NCBI GenBank assembly: GCA_009919175.1
Contig: RGCL01000029.1
Coordinates: 1-33,570, forward strand
Origin: Betaproteobacteria bacterium
GTDB lineage: Bacteria; Pseudomonadota; Gammaproteobacteria; Burkholderiales; Burkholderiaceae_C
Length of the DNA: 33,570 nt
Reading direction: 5' to 3'
Below, one piece after another: positions 31,893 to 33,570 of the stretch. Under the pieces are notes generated by a model. That model searched no databases and was not told the origin of the DNA. It saw only the letters and a list, made by a program, of their open reading frames with translations. The number at the start of each line of letters is the position of its first letter. Position 1 is the first letter of the stretch. The position numbers and the translations under genes are program-made.

Positions 31893-33570
31893 TCACACCG
31901 CGTTGAGCACGCCTTTGAAAAACCGCGCTAGGCCTGGGTGGTCGTTCAGAGGCAGCACCTCGGCCACGTATTGATCGGGGCGCACCACCACCATGCACCC
32001 TTGGGCGCGGTCCATGCCGCGCATCTCGTAGATGTGCTTGCCCTGTTTGTCATCCGGGCAAAACACCTTTTCATAGTCCTTGAGCCCGTACTTGCCCTTG
32101 GTGGGCAAAAGCAAGGGGTGCAGGTCCTCTAGGCGCATCTGTCGATGCGGGGTCTGGAGCACCGCACGCAGATCGATGACCGCATCCAGGGGCGCACCCC
32201 AAGGGGTGTGACGACGCAAGGGCGAATCCGGGTCATGTTGCAAGAACTCGCACAACGCGCGAATGCCGCAGGACTCGGACATGGGCGCGGCCGCGCCCGC
32301 AAAGGCAAACACACGCCAGCGCGCATCTGCCTCGATGCAGTGGCCCAGTTGCATGGGCAAGGCATCCGAGAGTCGAATCACCGGGGCGGAATGAAAGCGC
32401 ATGCCCAGCACCTGCCCTTTGGCCAGGTGCTGGTGCGTACCCGTGCCCACCAGGACTGACGGTTTGTACTGGATGGCAGTGCCCGCAGTGAAGCGGCCAA
32501 ACTGGACAAAGTAGCGCTGGAACTCGGCAGGATCCACGCCATCGGGGTTCTCGGCAGAGCGGGGCTTGGCACTGAACATCTTGGCCAGCTCCCTGTCAAA
32601 GTCGATGAGCATCTTGGCGATGTCTTGCCGCTCGGCAGAATAGGTCTGCAGCAAGCTGGCGTCGGCTTGACCCCGCAACACATGGGCCAATTTCCAGCCC
32701 AGGTTCCAGGTGTCGTTGACCGAGGTGTTGAGGCCCTGGCCGGCTTTGGGGCTGTGGGTGTGGCAAGCGTCACCCGCCAAAAACACACGCGGTGCGCGGC
32801 CAGGCTCGGCATCGTCAAACGCGGTGGTGAGCCGCTGGCCAATTTCATACACGCTCCACCAGGCCACTTCTTTCACATCCACCTGATAGGGCTGCATGAT
32901 GCGTTGCGAGGCGGCGATCAAGTAATCGGCTGTGATGTCGTCGCGCGAAATGCGCTGGTTCTCCTTGAGCTTGTCGAGCTCGATGTACAAGCGCACCATG
33001 TAGCCGCCTTCACGCGGGATGATGAGCATGTTGCCTTCGTGGTTGGAGTGGATCACCGACTTGAGCCGGATGTCGGGGAAGTCCGTGACCACCAGCACAT
33101 CCATGACCCCCCAGGCCTGGTTGAGGGCGTCGCCCACCAGCTCGCGGCCAATCGATTTGCGCACGGTGGAGCGCGCCCCATCACAGCCCACCACATAGCG
33201 CGCCTTGACCACTTCCAGCGCCTTGGAGGTCTGTGAATGCGTGACCGCCCGCTCAAAGGTGAGCGTGACCGGATGATCGGTGTTGCTGGGGTCGACCTTG
33301 AGGTCAACGAGCCGGCGCGAGTAATGCGGTTCGATCTTGGCCGGATTCCTGCGCATGACATCGAGGAACATGTCGTGCACACGAGCCTGGTTGATGATGA
33401 CGTGGGGCATCTCGGACAAGTCGTCCTCCACATCCTGGATGCGGTCGCTGCGCATGATGGTCGTGGGCGCATCGGGGTTGGGTTTCCAGAAGCAGACCTC
33501 GTTGACCCCATAAGCCTCCTGGATGATCTGATCGGCAAAACCATAGGCCTGGTACATCTCCAGGGTGCGG
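31893..33570 (-). CDS. FAD-dependent aromatic hydroxylase, phenol 2-monooxygenase / 3-hydroxybenzoate 4-monooxygenase type, 5' end cut
   Basis: A class A flavoprotein monooxygenase that hydroxylates a phenolic ring using NAD(P)H and O2. About 558 residues are visible; the N-terminal GxGxxG FAD motif lies beyond the right edge, and reading frame continues to the last base (RTLEMYQAYGF). Seen: the DG motif VVGCDGARSTVRKSIG, the second FAD motif FLAGDACHTHSPKAGQGLNTS, and a C-terminal thioredoxin-like domain ending HPGLARFFKGVLNAV. Segments VMDVLVVTDFPDIRLK and IPREGGYMVRLYIE closely recall MobA-type 3-hydroxybenzoate 4-hydroxylases; phenol 2-monooxygenase is the alternative. No partner gene is inside the window. 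Confidence 0.9.
   Translation of the reverse strand, partial: RTLEMYQAYGFADQIIQEAYGVNEVCFWKPNPDAPTTIMRSDRIQDVEDDLSEMPHVIINQARVHDMFLDVMRRNPAKIEPHYSRRLVDLKVDPSNTDHPVTLTFERAVTHSQTSKALEVVKARYVVGCDGARSTVRKSIGRELVGDALNQAWGVMDVLVVTDFPDIRLKSVIHSNHEGNMLIIPREGGYMVRLYIELDKLKENQRISRDDITADYLIAASQRIMQPYQVDVKEVAWWSVYEIGQRLTTAFDDAEPGRAPRVFLAGDACHTHSPKAGQGLNTSVNDTWNLGWKLAHVLRGQADASLLQTYSAERQDIAKMLIDFDRELAKMFSAKPRSAENPDGVDPAEFQRYFVQFGRFTAGTAIQYKPSVLVGTGTHQHLAKGQVLGMRFHSAPVIRLSDALPMQLGHCIEADARWRVFAFAGAAAPMSESCGIRALCEFLQHDPDSPLRRHTPWGAPLDAVIDLRAVLQTPHRQMRLEDLHPLLLPTKGKYGLKDYEKVFCPDDKQGKHIYEMRGMDRAQGCMVVVRPDQYVAEVLPLNDHPGLARFFKGVLNAV

Overview
The window reads as a chromosomal segment of a GC-rich betaproteobacterium, most likely a member of the Comamonadaceae (Limnohabitans/Rhodoferax/Polaromonas-like). 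This is inferred from the many periplasmic-binding-protein transporters (NMT1-type ABC, DctP-type TRAP, TAXI-type TRAP), a uronate dehydrogenase route for sugar acids, a flavocytochrome c sulfide dehydrogenase pair and a recC-recB operon. No integrase, transposase, phage gene or CRISPR array was seen. Gene density is high and no gap exceeds 300 bases.

Layout. (1) 1-6860, minus strand: a flavin-reductase-like protein, then recC and recB with an ATGA overlap; the RecB C-terminus runs off the left edge. (2) 6929-9234, minus: a two-gene unit with its own promoter and terminator. It encodes a small membrane-anchored periplasmic protein and a potassium-channel-like protein with two complete voltage-sensor domains but one pore. 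This is the most unusual object in the window. (3) 9237-11928, minus: an NMT1/SsuABC-type ABC importer (binding protein, ATPase, permease) with a long leader. (4) 12218-13851, minus: a PDZ-less trypsin-like protease and a GntR/FCD regulator. (5) 13927-20518, plus, divergent from the regulator: a hexuronate cluster of uronate dehydrogenase, a three-part TRAP importer, galactarate dehydratase and glucarate dehydratase, followed by tRNA-Arg(ACG) and a strong terminator. (6) 20721-23424, minus: cytochrome c, the FAD subunit of sulfide dehydrogenase and a metallo-beta-lactamase-fold hydrolase. (7) 23592-26797, plus: a TAXI-TRAP receptor and its fused permease. (8) 26816-28703: an EamA transporter broken by one extra base, divergent from a beta-hydroxyacid dehydrogenase. 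(9) 28694-33570: a D-threonine-aldolase-like PLP enzyme, a small secreted protein translationally coupled to a beta-lactamase-fold serine hydrolase, and an aromatic-ring FAD monooxygenase cut by the right edge.

Working together: the uronate cluster can take up galacturonate/glucuronate, oxidise it to aldarolactone, and dehydrate the resulting galactarate or glucarate to 5-keto-4-deoxyglucarate. The lactonase and the next steps toward 2-oxoglutarate are not in this window, so they must lie elsewhere. All three complete binding-protein-dependent transporters have an intergenic hairpin between the binding-protein gene and the next transporter gene, consistent with making more receptor than membrane component. 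Assignments rest on reading the sequence and motif memory; no database search was run.
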